Part shown: in pieces, positions 6,313 to 12,488 of the stretch
Layout of the letters: every line of letters starts with the position of its first letter
Numbering within the stretch: the first letter of the stretch is position 1
NCBI GenBank assembly: GCA_934615235.1
Contig: CAKTTL010000067.1
Location: 1-15,804 of the forward strand
DNA from: an uncultured Clostridia bacterium
GTDB lineage: Bacteria > Bacillota > Clostridia > Christensenellales > Aristaeellaceae
Direction of reading: 5' to 3'
DNA: 15,804 bases
Notes under the pieces: generated by a model
Told to the model about the DNA's origin: nothing
Database searches by the model: none
The model's input: the letters and a program-made list of their open reading frames with translations, nothing else
Made by a program: the position numbers and the translations under genes

Positions 6313-7057
6313 CCTGGCGGCCGATCGCGCATGTGAAAAGCGCATGGCGGAGCTGGCCGAACGCGCGGCGAGAACAGGGCGCGTACAGTACAGCAATTTT
6401 CTCAGCCCCGCAGAAATGCAGCAGGCGCGCATCTGCGCCCGGCAGGCGGGCGTGCTGCTGGAAAGCTTCGGCGGCTTTGAGGACGCGGAACGCCGCGTAG
6501 CGGCCTTTACGGATATATCTGACGAAGACCTGCGCTGGCCGGTCGTCTGCGTGCGTCTGGGCTGGGACAAACGGTTCGATACGCTCGGCCATCGGGATAT
6601 TCTCGGTTCGCTGATGTCCCTGGGAATGGATCGCGCGCTGCTGGGCGATATCGTTATAGGCGCGGGCGAAGCGCATCTTTTCGCGCTGCCGGCCGCGGCA
6701 AAAAGAGTACAGGCGGAGCTGGCTCAGGCAGGAGGAGCGACGCTTTCCGTCGAAATACTAGAAGAAATTCCCGCGCTGAGCGCGGGCGAGGGCGAACCCG
6801 TGCGCGGCACGGTCGCCTCTCTCCGGCTGGACGCAGTGCTGGATCTGGCCTTCCGTCTTTCGCGCGGCCGCGCGGCGGAGCTGGTCAAATCGGGTCGCGT
6901 GCAGGTGGATCACATGCTGGAATTGCGCCCGGACCGCAAGCTTAGCGAGGGCGCGGTACTTTCCGTCCGCGGCATGGGCCGCGCGGAACTCGCCGAAATC
7001 GGCGGGCAGACAAAAAAGGATCGAACCAGCGTTACGCTGCTACGATACGGTTTATAA
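6293..7057 (+). CDS. ylmH: S4-domain RNA-binding protein YlmH
   Basis: A 254-residue YlmH-type protein, close to the usual length of about 257. The N-terminal part (about 1-165) contains the family pattern SNFLSPAEMQQA, LGWDKRFDTLGHRDILGSLMSLGMDR and LGDIVIG; the C-terminal S4 RNA-binding domain (about 178-235) has LDAVLDLAFRLSRGRAAELV and SGRVQVD. YlmH was recently linked to rescue of stalled ribosomes in Bacillus, where it binds peptidyl-tRNA on 50S subunits. The chosen ATG lies inside the ylmG end, giving a 20-base overlap. A TATAAT that may serve divIVA covers its stop codon. Confidence 0.92.
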   Translation: MSSSRSDLAADRACEKRMAELAERAARTGRVQYSNFLSPAEMQQARICARQAGVLLESFGGFEDAERRVAAFTDISDEDLRWPVVCVRLGWDKRFDTLGHRDILGSLMSLGMDRALLGDIVIGAGEAHLFALPAAAKRVQAELAQAGGATLSVEILEEIPALSAGEGEPVRGTVASLRLDAVLDLAFRLSRGRAAELVKSGRVQVDHMLELRPDRKLSEGAVLSVRGMGRAELAEIGGQTKKDRTSVTLLRYGL

Positions 7058-7058
7058 T
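7053..7058 (+). promoter_or_regulatory. Possible divIVA -10 element
   Basis: A perfect TATAAT covers the ylmH stop codon, 24 bases before the divIVA start. The sequence 16-18 bases upstream (around CGTTAC) matches a -35 only weakly and no TGn motif is present, so this is a tentative secondary promoter. Confidence 0.3.
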
Positions 7059-7082
7059 ATACAAACGCAGGGAGGAAACACC

Positions 7083-7580
7083 ATGGCAGTCACCATTCAG
7101 ATGATCGAAACGAAGGAATTCAAGACCGTCGCCAAGGGCTATGATCCGGAAGAAGTCGACGTTTTCCTGGACGATATCTGCGACCAGTTTGACGAGATGG
7201 AAAACGAAATCAAGTCTCTGCGCGCGTCGCTTGCCAAGGCGCAGGCGGCTGCGGCCGCCGCTCCCGCTCCCGCGCCGGTCGTCGCCCCGGCCGCTTCCAA
7301 GCAGGAGGATTCCTCCGAAGCCGCGCAGCGCCTGCTCCGCAACGCGCAGCGCGTCAGCGACGAAACCATCGCGGACGCCCGCAGCGAAGCGGACAAGATC
7401 GTCGCTGATGCGAAGGTCAAAGCCGACAGCATGCTGCAAAACGCGCAGACCGAAAGCGCGCGCCTGCAGAGCAGCCTTGACACGCTCCGCGCCGCCGCGA
7501 ACGATTATCGCGCCCGCTTCAAGCGCCTGGTGGAAGATCAGAGCCACCTGCTCAACGCGGAAACCGAGCTTTTCAAGTAA
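7083..7580 (+). CDS. divIVA: DivIVA family polar/septal scaffold protein
   Basis: DivIVA coats negatively curved membrane at septa and poles and recruits division, chromosome-anchoring or wall-growth proteins. The 165-residue product has the conserved N-terminal lipid-binding domain (KEFKTVAKGYDPEEVDVFLD, about 11-30), a coiled coil (31-52), an Ala/Pro-rich break (53-72) and a long second coiled coil (75-160) with many Ala/Ser heptads (LRNAQRVSDETIADARSEAD). The start has GGGAGGAAAC just upstream. It occupies its canonical position after ylmH. The Ala/Pro spacer is longer than in B. subtilis but is common in GC-rich Clostridia, to my knowledge. Confidence 0.94.
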   Translation: MAVTIQMIETKEFKTVAKGYDPEEVDVFLDDICDQFDEMENEIKSLRASLAKAQAAAAAAPAPAPVVAPAASKQEDSSEAAQRLLRNAQRVSDETIADARSEADKIVADAKVKADSMLQNAQTESARLQSSLDTLRAAANDYRARFKRLVEDQSHLLNAETELFK

Positions 7581-7619
7581 GCAGTCATATCCGCGCACGC
7601 AATCGGGTATTCTTTTCTT

Positions 7620-7883
7620 ATGAAGAAAAACGATCGCGTCGCGATGGAAAAAACGCTGCGCGCCATGATGGCCGAATTCGTAGGGTATCTGCAGGATCGA
7701 AGGCATCTGCTGCTTACGAACTTTCTGGCGGGGCTCATGCGGGGCTTTGGCTTCGCGCTGGGTTTCAGCATCCTGAGCGCAGTGATCGTCATCGTCGTTC
7801 AGCGCCTTGCGTTGGCAAATTTGCCGGTTATCGGTGAATTTTTTGCCGAGGTTGTGCGCATGGTACAATTGAAGCTGTATTAA
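7620..7883 (+). CDS. Small membrane protein, probably DUF5665 family
   Basis: An 87-residue protein with a basic N-terminus (MKKNDRVAMEKTLRAM), a central hydrophobic segment (about 46-64, LGFSILSAVIVIVVQRLAL) and a C-terminal amphipathic stretch ending VVRMVQLKLY. The pattern (MxEFVxYLQDRRHLLLTNFLAGLMRGFGFALGFSIL) fits what I remember of the DUF5665 family of short Firmicute membrane proteins of unknown role. The ATG has only a weak ribosome site. It lies 39 bases after divIVA and 46 before lspA, where B. subtilis has ileS between divIVA and lspA. Confidence 0.75.
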   Translation: MKKNDRVAMEKTLRAMMAEFVGYLQDRRHLLLTNFLAGLMRGFGFALGFSILSAVIVIVVQRLALANLPVIGEFFAEVVRMVQLKLY

Positions 7884-7929
7884 GCAATTTGGGGCTTTTT
7901 CAGATTCCCCTGGGAAACGAGGTGCCGCC

Positions 7930-8400
7930 GTGAAGGGCCGCAACAGCTGCTGGCTTGCTCCGGCGGCATTTGTATTGGACAGGCTGACAAAGCTGCTGGC
8001 GCAGAAGACGCTTTCGCCCGGCGTGCGCAGGAACGCGCTGCCCGGACTCTTCCGGTTTGTGCTGGTAAAAAACACCGGCGCGGCCTTCAGCATGCTTTCC
8101 GGCAGGCAGGGGCTGCTCATTGGCGTCACGGCGCTTGCACTGATTGCAATGATCGTCTTTCAGCTGACGCGCGGCAGGAAGCAGACGCCGCTTTTCCGCG
8201 CGGGGCTGTGGCTGCTCATCGGCGGCGCGGCAGGCAACCTGTTCGATCGCATCGCGTACGGCGGCGTGATCGATTTCATCGAAACCGCGTTTATCAATTT
8301 TCCCGTTTTTAACGTCGCCGATATTTGCATCTGCGTCGCGTTCGGCCTGATCGCGCTCGCAATGCTATTAGAAGAAAGGGAGCACAGGAAAAATGCCTGA
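7930..8400 (+). CDS. lspA: Prolipoprotein signal peptidase (signal peptidase II)
   Basis: LspA cleaves the signal peptide of lipid-modified prolipoproteins in the membrane. The 156-residue product has four hydrophobic segments and the family motifs: LDRLTK (Asp17), VKNTGAAFSML, AGNLFDRI with catalytic Asp106, and FNVADICI with catalytic Asp131. The start is GTG, supported by ACGAGGTGCC upstream; no in-frame ATG gives the full first membrane segment. Its 3' end overlaps the pseudouridine synthase gene by 8 bases, the usual lspA-rluD pairing in Firmicutes. Confidence 0.96.
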   Translation: MKGRNSCWLAPAAFVLDRLTKLLAQKTLSPGVRRNALPGLFRFVLVKNTGAAFSMLSGRQGLLIGVTALALIAMIVFQLTRGRKQTPLFRAGLWLLIGGAAGNLFDRIAYGGVIDFIETAFINFPVFNVADICICVAFGLIALAMLLEEREHRKNA

Positions 8401-9265
8401 GGAAAGGCTGGACGTTCGTCTCTCCCGCGAGACGGGCATGACGCGCTCGCGCGTGGAAACGCTTATCCGCGAGGGCCGCGCGCAGGTCAACGGCGCGGTC
8501 GAAAAAAAACCGGGACGCAAGGTCAGCGAAACGGATGCGGTTTCCTGCGACATTCCCCCGCCTGTCGCCGTTGAAGCGCAGCCGGAGGATATCCCGCTTC
8601 AAATTCTCTACGAGGACGATGATCTCGCCGTCGTAGTCAAACCCTGCGGCATGGTGGTGCATCCCGCCGCGGGCAACGAGGACGGCACGCTGGTGAACGC
8701 GCTGCTTTTCCATTTGAAGAATCTCAGCGGTATCGGCGGCGCGCTGCGCCCCGGCATCGTTCACCGGCTGGATAAGGACACTTCCGGCCTTTTGCTCGTC
8801 GCAAAAAACGACGCGACGCACGCCGCCCTCAGCGACGCGCTCAAAGCGCGGACGATTCACAAAACGTACCGTGCCGTCGCGCGCGGCGCGTTCAAAGAAC
8901 CGACTGGAGTCGTTGAAGCGCCGATCGGCCGCAGCCCGAAGGACCGCAAGAAAATGGCAATCGTTCCGGACGGCCGCTACGCAAGGACGGAGTACCGCGT
9001 TCTCGAGCCGCTTCGCGGCGCGACGCTCGTCGACGTGAATCTCATCACCGGACGCACGCATCAGATTCGCGTACATTTTGCGTCGATCGGGCACCCGCTG
9101 CTCGGCGATCCGCTTTACGGCGGTAAAAACCAACCGCCGGTCGGTCGGCTGATGCTGCACGCGCGGCGCATTGAGTTCACGCACCCCACTACCGGGCAGC
9201 CGATGGTCTTCGAAGCACCGGAGCCGCCCGAATTTTTGCAGGAAGTGGAAAAGCTGAGAAAATAA
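8393..9265 (+). CDS. RluD/YlyB-type 23S rRNA pseudouridine synthase
   Basis: A RluA-family pseudouridine synthase of 290 residues. An N-terminal S4 domain (about 4-50, ERLDVRLSRETGMTRSRV) is followed by the catalytic domain with GIVHRLDKDTSG, where Asp127 is the conserved catalytic residue, and GRTHQIRVH plus HPLLGDPLYGG near the C-terminus. By similarity it modifies uridines in helix 69 or a related site of 23S rRNA; which site cannot be told from sequence. The start overlaps lspA, with GAAAGGGAG upstream. It is the last gene of the long plus-strand operon. The window thus holds both a maker (this gene) and a breaker (psuG) of pseudouridine, though in separate units. Confidence 0.94.
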   Translation: MPEERLDVRLSRETGMTRSRVETLIREGRAQVNGAVEKKPGRKVSETDAVSCDIPPPVAVEAQPEDIPLQILYEDDDLAVVVKPCGMVVHPAAGNEDGTLVNALLFHLKNLSGIGGALRPGIVHRLDKDTSGLLLVAKNDATHAALSDALKARTIHKTYRAVARGAFKEPTGVVEAPIGRSPKDRKKMAIVPDGRYARTEYRVLEPLRGATLVDVNLITGRTHQIRVHFASIGHPLLGDPLYGGKNQPPVGRLMLHARRIEFTHPTTGQPMVFEAPEPPEFLQEVEKLRK

Positions 9266-9378
9266 TCCGTCCCGTTCCTGTCCGCGCCCAGCCAGAAACT
9301 TTCAGACTTTCCCCCGCCGTTTTGCGGCAACACTACTGCTGCGGGCAAACCGCGAAAAACATCGAGGAGGGGAAAACA

Positions 9379-9537
9379 ATGAAAGCAGGAACCTTGGCCG
9401 GCATGATGGCAGGCGGCGCGCTGGGCATCGCCGTAGGCGCGGGCATCATGATGATGCCGCAGAGCAAGCAGATGCGCAAGGCGATCAAGCAGGGCGCGCA
9501 GGGCATCGGCAAGACTGTATCGAACTGGACGAAGTAA
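9379..9537 (+). CDS. 52-residue glycine-rich small membrane-associated protein (YtxH-like)
   Basis: A short protein with one hydrophobic, glycine/alanine-rich segment (about 4-28, AGMMAGGALGIAVGAG) followed by a basic amphipathic tail (SKQMRKAIKQGAQGIGKTV). A very strong GAGGAGGGG site lies eight bases upstream of the ATG, which argues for a real gene despite the length. Layout resembles the N-terminal part of YtxH-type stress proteins and other tiny Firmicute proteins; function unknown. It is 113 bases after the rRNA pseudouridine synthase gene, with no clear promoter between, and is followed by a perfect hairpin. Confidence 0.75.
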   Translation: MKAGTLAGMMAGGALGIAVGAGIMMMPQSKQMRKAIKQGAQGIGKTVSNWTK

Positions 9538-9562
9538 AACGCATCCCCAAGCACGGGCCACG

Positions 9563-9604
9563 ATGGGACGCTTCTTTCCCCGCACGGGAACGGAAGCGTC
9601 CCAT
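9563..9604 (+). terminator. Perfect 12-bp hairpin after the small protein gene
   Basis: ATGGGACGCTTC (9563-9574) pairs exactly with GAAGCGTCCCAT (9593-9604); the loop itself contains TTCCC/GGGAA around CGCAC. The following bases (TAATTTGTG) are only moderately T-rich. It most likely ends the long division/lspA transcript and isolates the promoter at 9614. Confidence 0.65.
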
Positions 9605-9613
9605 TAATTTGTG

Positions 9614-9641
9614 TTGACTTTTTCATCAGACATGTTAAAAT
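9614..9641 (+). promoter_or_regulatory. Sigma-A promoter of the 9672-9872 remnant
   Basis: TTGACT (9614-9619), 16 bases, TAAAAT (9636-9641), with TGT immediately before the -10. Transcription would begin near 9648. A near-perfect 14-bp dyad, ATCATCATGGTGAT (9666-9679, one T-G mismatch), lies just downstream and overlaps the putative start codons, a possible operator. This AT-rich patch stands out from its surroundings. Confidence 0.6.
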
Positions 9642-9671
9642 CAGTTCGTTATAGTATGTTACAACATCATC

Positions 9672-9872
9672 ATGGTGATAATTGAAGTACTGCTGAGTAA
9701 TTTCACGCCCGAGCCCATCGTCAGGTAAATTCTGACCGGCCGTACGACAAACAGCCCCTACCTTTATGCCCCCTGGGACGGCGGCGTCGTCAAGGCCATG
9801 TTCGGCGGCGAAGAAACGACGTTCGATTTCGTCTCCTTGGAAAACAAGACAATACCGCACAACATCGCATAA
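9672..9872 (+). pseudogene. Coding remnant with one in-frame stop (unknown protein)
   Basis: Reading from ATG 9672, 18 codons (MVIIEVLLSNFTPEPIVR) lead to TAA at 9726, then the same frame stays open for 47 codons to TAA 9870. The second part (for example SPYLYAPWDGGVVKAM and FGGEETTFDFVSLENK) has the strong G/C third-position bias of real genes here, so it was probably translated at some time. I do not recognise the family. Its own promoter precedes it and a perfect terminator follows it, so it is a complete transcription unit whose gene appears broken or shrunken. Alternatives: a short peptide gene ending at 9726, a short ORF starting after the stop, or a noncoding RNA. No strong ribosome site is seen at 9672. 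Confidence 0.4.
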
Positions 9873-9875
9873 AGC

Positions 9876-9916
9876 AAAACCGCGCCCTCCGCAGAAATCG
9901 GAGGGCGCGGTTTTTT
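9876..9916. terminator. Bidirectional terminator between convergent units
   Basis: AAAACCGCGCCCTCCG (9876-9891) and its exact reverse complement (9899-9914) form a 16-bp stem around a 7-base loop, with TTTTTT at 9911-9916. The A run on the left gives a T tail on the minus strand too. It separates the plus-strand remnant from gerW, whose stop codon overlaps the T run. Confidence 0.92.
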
Positions 9917-10331
9917 ACTGCTGCACGGGCGTTTCTTCCTTCTCTTTTTCGCCCGTTCCCAGCACGTTTTTGATTTCGCCCATCACCTCGGGCAGCAGTT
10001 CCATCACGCGGTCAACCGGCGTTGCGTAATTGGTCGGCAGCATTTTCACCTGCCCGTTTCCGACAATCAGAAACCCCATCGGATGCACCGACACCCCTGC
10101 GCCGCTGCCGCCCGCAAAGGGAAGCTCCTCCGTCTGCGCGGGCGCTTTGCCCTGTCCTACGCCGTATTCGCCGCCGCCTGCCGCAAAGCCGAACGACACG
10201 CGCGAAACGGGGATAATCGTCGTACCGTCGGCGGCCTGTACGGGATCGCCCACCACCGTGTTGACGTCCACCATGTCCTTAATGCTCTCCATCGTCGTGC
10301 CCATCAGGGCTTCAATGGGACGTTTCTCCAT
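9915..10331 (-). CDS. gerW: GerW/YtfJ family spore protein
   Basis: A 138-residue protein of the YtfJ (GerW) family, made in the forespore and needed in Bacillus for proper germination of spores. Family features are MEKRPIEALMGTTMESIKDMVD at the start (1-22), GDPVQAADGTTIIPVSRVSFGF, the Gly-rich AAGGGEYG and GGSGAGVSVHPMGFLIV, and a charged Lys/Glu tail. The ATG at 10331 is preceded by GAGAGGAGGAAAAG. The gene overlaps the DUF2953 gene by 28 bases and is transcribed after it, the same ytfI-ytfJ order as in Bacillus and many Clostridia. A sigma-G-like promoter lies upstream of the pair. Its presence supports a sporulating lifestyle. Confidence 0.94.
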   Translation of the reverse strand: MEKRPIEALMGTTMESIKDMVDVNTVVGDPVQAADGTTIIPVSRVSFGFAAGGGEYGVGQGKAPAQTEELPFAGGSGAGVSVHPMGFLIVGNGQVKMLPTNYATPVDRVMELLPEVMGEIKNVLGTGEKEKEETPVQQ

Positions 10332-10828
10332 TTTGCTTTTCCTCCTCTCCCGGCGCGCGCAGCCCGCGCCGCGCGCATCCCTGCGCGGATAATATCCCCG
10401 CCGCGCAGCGGCAATATGCAGCGGCCCGTCAACGCGAAGCAATTCGCATTGAAATCCGGCGCGATAAACGCGCGCGTCGGGCAAAGCGCATTCGGGAGCG
10501 AAAGCAGCGTTTGCAGGCTTCCCGCGCAAAGCGCGGTAAAAGCGGCGTCGCCCGTTCCGACGCGCCCGGCAAAGCCCGTGCGCACGCCGGGCAGGCGCAG
10601 CATCTCCTTCGCGAAGGCAAACGCAAACCGCCGCGCCGCCCGATTCGGTTTCTTCGTGCTGTTTTTCCTTTTTATGCGAATTAGGCCGCCGAAACGCAGG
10701 CAAAAGCCGTAAACGCAAATTTCCGCCGCGTAGGACGGCGCGCGGTTCAAATCGGCGCGAAGAAAAATTTTAACCGGCAGCGACGCCAGCAATATGAAAA
10801 ACGCCGCAACGAAAAAGCATGCCCGCAT
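10304..10828 (-). CDS. DUF2953 domain protein (YtfI-like)
   Basis: A 174-residue protein with an N-terminal membrane segment (ACFFVAAFFILLASLPV, about 3-19), then a positively charged, poorly conserved domain. N-terminal VKIFLRADLNRAPSYAAEICVYGFCLRF is the beta-strand pattern of DUF2953, and the position directly before gerW/ytfJ matches Bacillus ytfI. The start at 10828 follows AAAGGAGGAG. Function in the family is unknown; co-expression with gerW suggests a forespore or spore membrane role. Many Arg, Ala and Gly codons make the C-terminal half low in recognisable signal, so assignment rests partly on synteny. Confidence 0.75.
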   Translation of the reverse strand: MRACFFVAAFFILLASLPVKIFLRADLNRAPSYAAEICVYGFCLRFGGLIRIKRKNSTKKPNRAARRFAFAFAKEMLRLPGVRTGFAGRVGTGDAAFTALCAGSLQTLLSLPNALCPTRAFIAPDFNANCFALTGRCILPLRGGDIIRAGMRAARAARAGRGGKAKWRNVPLKP

Positions 10829-10871
10829 TCGTTTCTCCTCCTTTTTCGCCCCGTTCTTCCTTTTTGCCCCA

Positions 10872-10901
10872 GTATAGAATGGCCTCCGCGAACTCATCTT
10901 A
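10872..10901 (+). promoter_or_regulatory. Forespore (sigma-G/F-like) promoter of spoIVB
   Basis: GTATA (10872-10876), 18 bases, CATCTTA (10895-10901). This resembles the sigma-F/sigma-G patterns (GYWTA or GMATR; CATNMTA) with one mismatch in the -10. B. subtilis spoIVB is transcribed by these sigma factors. It shares DNA with the opposite promoter at 10875-10904. Confidence 0.5.
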
Positions 10902-10904
10902 TTT
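10875..10904 (-). promoter_or_regulatory. Forespore (sigma-G-like) promoter of DUF2953-gerW
   Basis: On the minus strand AAATA (10900-10904), 18 bases, CATTCTA (10875-10881). The -10 fits the sigma-G pattern CATNMTA exactly and the -35 fits GMATR at four of five positions. Transcription would start near 10868. It overlaps the spoIVB promoter head-on. Confidence 0.55.
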
Positions 10905-10931
10905 GCAGAAAAAAGCGGGAGGCAACGGAAA

Positions 10932-12176
10932 ATGGGTGGCGTGAAAAAAATCAGAAAATGGGTTGGCATCTTGCTCTCGGCGCTCGTTCTGGCCGGCAAC
11001 TACGCGCCGCAAACGCAGGCCGTCGCGGCGCTTCCGGAAACGATCGACTCGCGCGCCGGCGAATTCTGCCAGGTGGCCGTCGGCTGGCCGTATCAGGTTA
11101 CGACGGACGACGCGGGCATGCAGGTGCTCTCCTCGTCGGACGAAGTGCTGGGCGTTATCGGAGAAGGGCAGCAAAGCGCGAAGCTGACCGTTTCGTTGCT
11201 GGGCGTGCCGGTCAAGAAGATCGAAATGCGCGTGCAGCAGGAGCGCATCCTTTATCCGGGCGGCGAAAACATCGGCGCGGCGATGAACACGCAGGGCGTG
11301 CTCGTCGTTGGCATCTCCGGGCTTTCGGACGCGGACAGTCCCGCCCAGGCGGCCGGTCTGCGAGCGGGCGACGTGATCCTGGAAATCAACGGCGAAAAGG
11401 CGCAGAGCGCCGCGCATTTAAGCGAACTCGTCTCCCGCGGAGGCGAACAGGCGCTGAACGTCCGCTTTACGCGCAACGGCGCGGCGAAGGAAACGTCCCT
11501 CACGCCCGTGCGCGATACGCTCGACGGCCGCTATCGCCTCGGCCTGTGGGTGCGCGACAGCACGGCGGGCGTGGGCACGCTCAGCTTCTATGACCCGCAG
11601 ACGAAGAGCTACGGCGCGCTCGGCCACGCCATTACCGATCTGGATACGGATATTATCCTGCCCATTCGGGACGGGATCATTCTCCGCTCGACAGTCGTGG
11701 GCATCCGCAAGGGCGAGCGCGGCGCCCCGGGCGAACTGCAGGGCACCTTCCTGCGCGACCGCGCGGAGCTTGGCGATATCCGCAGCAACACGGAATTCGG
11801 CATCTTCGGCAAAGCGGCGGAGCCGATCGTCAATCCGCTCTATCCGGACGGACTGCCCATCGCCTCGCGCGCAAACGTACACACCGGCCCCGCAACGATC
11901 CTCACCACGCTGGACGACAGCGGCATCCAGGAATTCGACGTGGAAATTACGCGCGTCTCGCAGCAGGATACCGCCGCGCAGAAAAGCATGACGCTGCGCG
12001 TCACCGATCCCGTCCTGCTTGAAAAGACCGGCGGCATCGTGCAGGGCATGAGCGGAAGCCCCATCCTGCAGGACGGGCGCATCGTCGGCGCGGTAACGCA
12101 CGTATTCGTCAACAATCCCACGCAGGGCTACGGCGTGTTCATCGACTGGATGCTTGAACAGGCCGACAGCGTATAA
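10932..12176 (+). CDS. spoIVB: SpoIVB serine peptidase (sporulation signalling)
   Basis: SpoIVB is made in the forespore, crosses the inner forespore membrane and cleaves SpoIVFA, releasing processing of pro-sigma-K in the mother cell. The 414-residue protein has an N-terminal membrane anchor (about 7-22), a PDZ domain (about 105-185, with SPAQAAGLRAGDVILEINGEKA) and an S55 peptidase domain. His232 in GALGHAITD, Asp359 in VTDP and Ser374 in QGMSGSP correspond, by my memory of B. subtilis, to His236, Asp363 and Ser378 with identical spacing. The ATG follows GGGAGG by nine bases. The usual downstream neighbour spo0A is absent; a terminator and a ferredoxin gene follow instead. An intact protease implies the late signalling pathway is kept. 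Confidence 0.96.
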   Translation: MGGVKKIRKWVGILLSALVLAGNYAPQTQAVAALPETIDSRAGEFCQVAVGWPYQVTTDDAGMQVLSSSDEVLGVIGEGQQSAKLTVSLLGVPVKKIEMRVQQERILYPGGENIGAAMNTQGVLVVGISGLSDADSPAQAAGLRAGDVILEINGEKAQSAAHLSELVSRGGEQALNVRFTRNGAAKETSLTPVRDTLDGRYRLGLWVRDSTAGVGTLSFYDPQTKSYGALGHAITDLDTDIILPIRDGIILRSTVVGIRKGERGAPGELQGTFLRDRAELGDIRSNTEFGIFGKAAEPIVNPLYPDGLPIASRANVHTGPATILTTLDDSGIQEFDVEITRVSQQDTAAQKSMTLRVTDPVLLEKTGGIVQGMSGSPILQDGRIVGAVTHVFVNNPTQGYGVFIDWMLEQADSV

Positions 12177-12187
12177 ACAGAAATAAA

Positions 12188-12224
12188 AAAAGGCTGCCGC
12201 GCTTCCTCAACGCGACAGCCTTTT
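12188..12224. terminator. Bidirectional terminator between spoIVB and ferredoxin
   Basis: AAAAGGCTG (12188-12196) pairs with CAGCCTTTT (12216-12224); after one mismatch CGCG pairs with CGCG around a 9-base loop. On the minus strand the tail is TTTTTTTATTTC, on the plus strand TTTT. It serves both convergent genes. Confidence 0.9.
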
Positions 12225-12235
12225 GCAGCTGATGA

Positions 12236-12406
12236 TTATTCCTCAGCAGGAGCGCCAACCGGGCAAACGCCGGCGCACGCGCCGCAGCTCAGGCACTTGT
12301 CGGGATCGATTTCGTACTTGCCATCGCCCTCATGGATCGCTTCGACGGGGCACTCGGCAGCGCAGGCGCCGCAGGAAATGCAATCGTCAGAAATCTTATA
12401 TGCCAT
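12236..12406 (-). CDS. 2[4Fe-4S] ferredoxin
   Basis: A 56-residue clostridial-type ferredoxin, a small soluble electron carrier for anaerobic metabolism. It has two complete cluster-binding motifs: Cys9, 12, 15 with Cys19 before Pro, and Cys38, 41, 44 with Cys48 before Pro, related by the internal two-fold repeat typical of the family (DCISCGACAAECP, KCLSCGACAGVCP). The start ATGGCATATAAG follows AGGAGG at a good distance; a longer in-frame start lies upstream of that site, overlaps the promoter and is unlikely. It has its own strong promoter (12438-12466) and terminator, so it is a single-gene unit. Confidence 0.97.
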   Translation of the reverse strand: MAYKISDDCISCGACAAECPVEAIHEGDGKYEIDPDKCLSCGACAGVCPVGAPAEE

Positions 12407-12437
12407 GTGGATTACCTCCTCTATATGTTGTGGTTGG

Positions 12438-12466
12438 ATTATATCACGGAACGAACGCAAATGCAA
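12438..12466 (-). promoter_or_regulatory. Sigma-A promoter of the ferredoxin gene
   Basis: On the minus strand TTGCAT (12461-12466), 17 bases and a perfect TATAAT (12438-12443) with TGA directly before it. Transcription would begin near 12431, with a short leader before the AGGAGG site. Confidence 0.85.
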
Positions 12467-12488
12467 CAGCAATTCTATTTTTGTCCGT

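Noticed and set aside
9333..9860. 175-codon minus-strand frame across the small protein and intergenic region
   Set aside because: It crosses two perfect hairpins, a promoter and a well-supported small gene on the other strand, and shows no family pattern.
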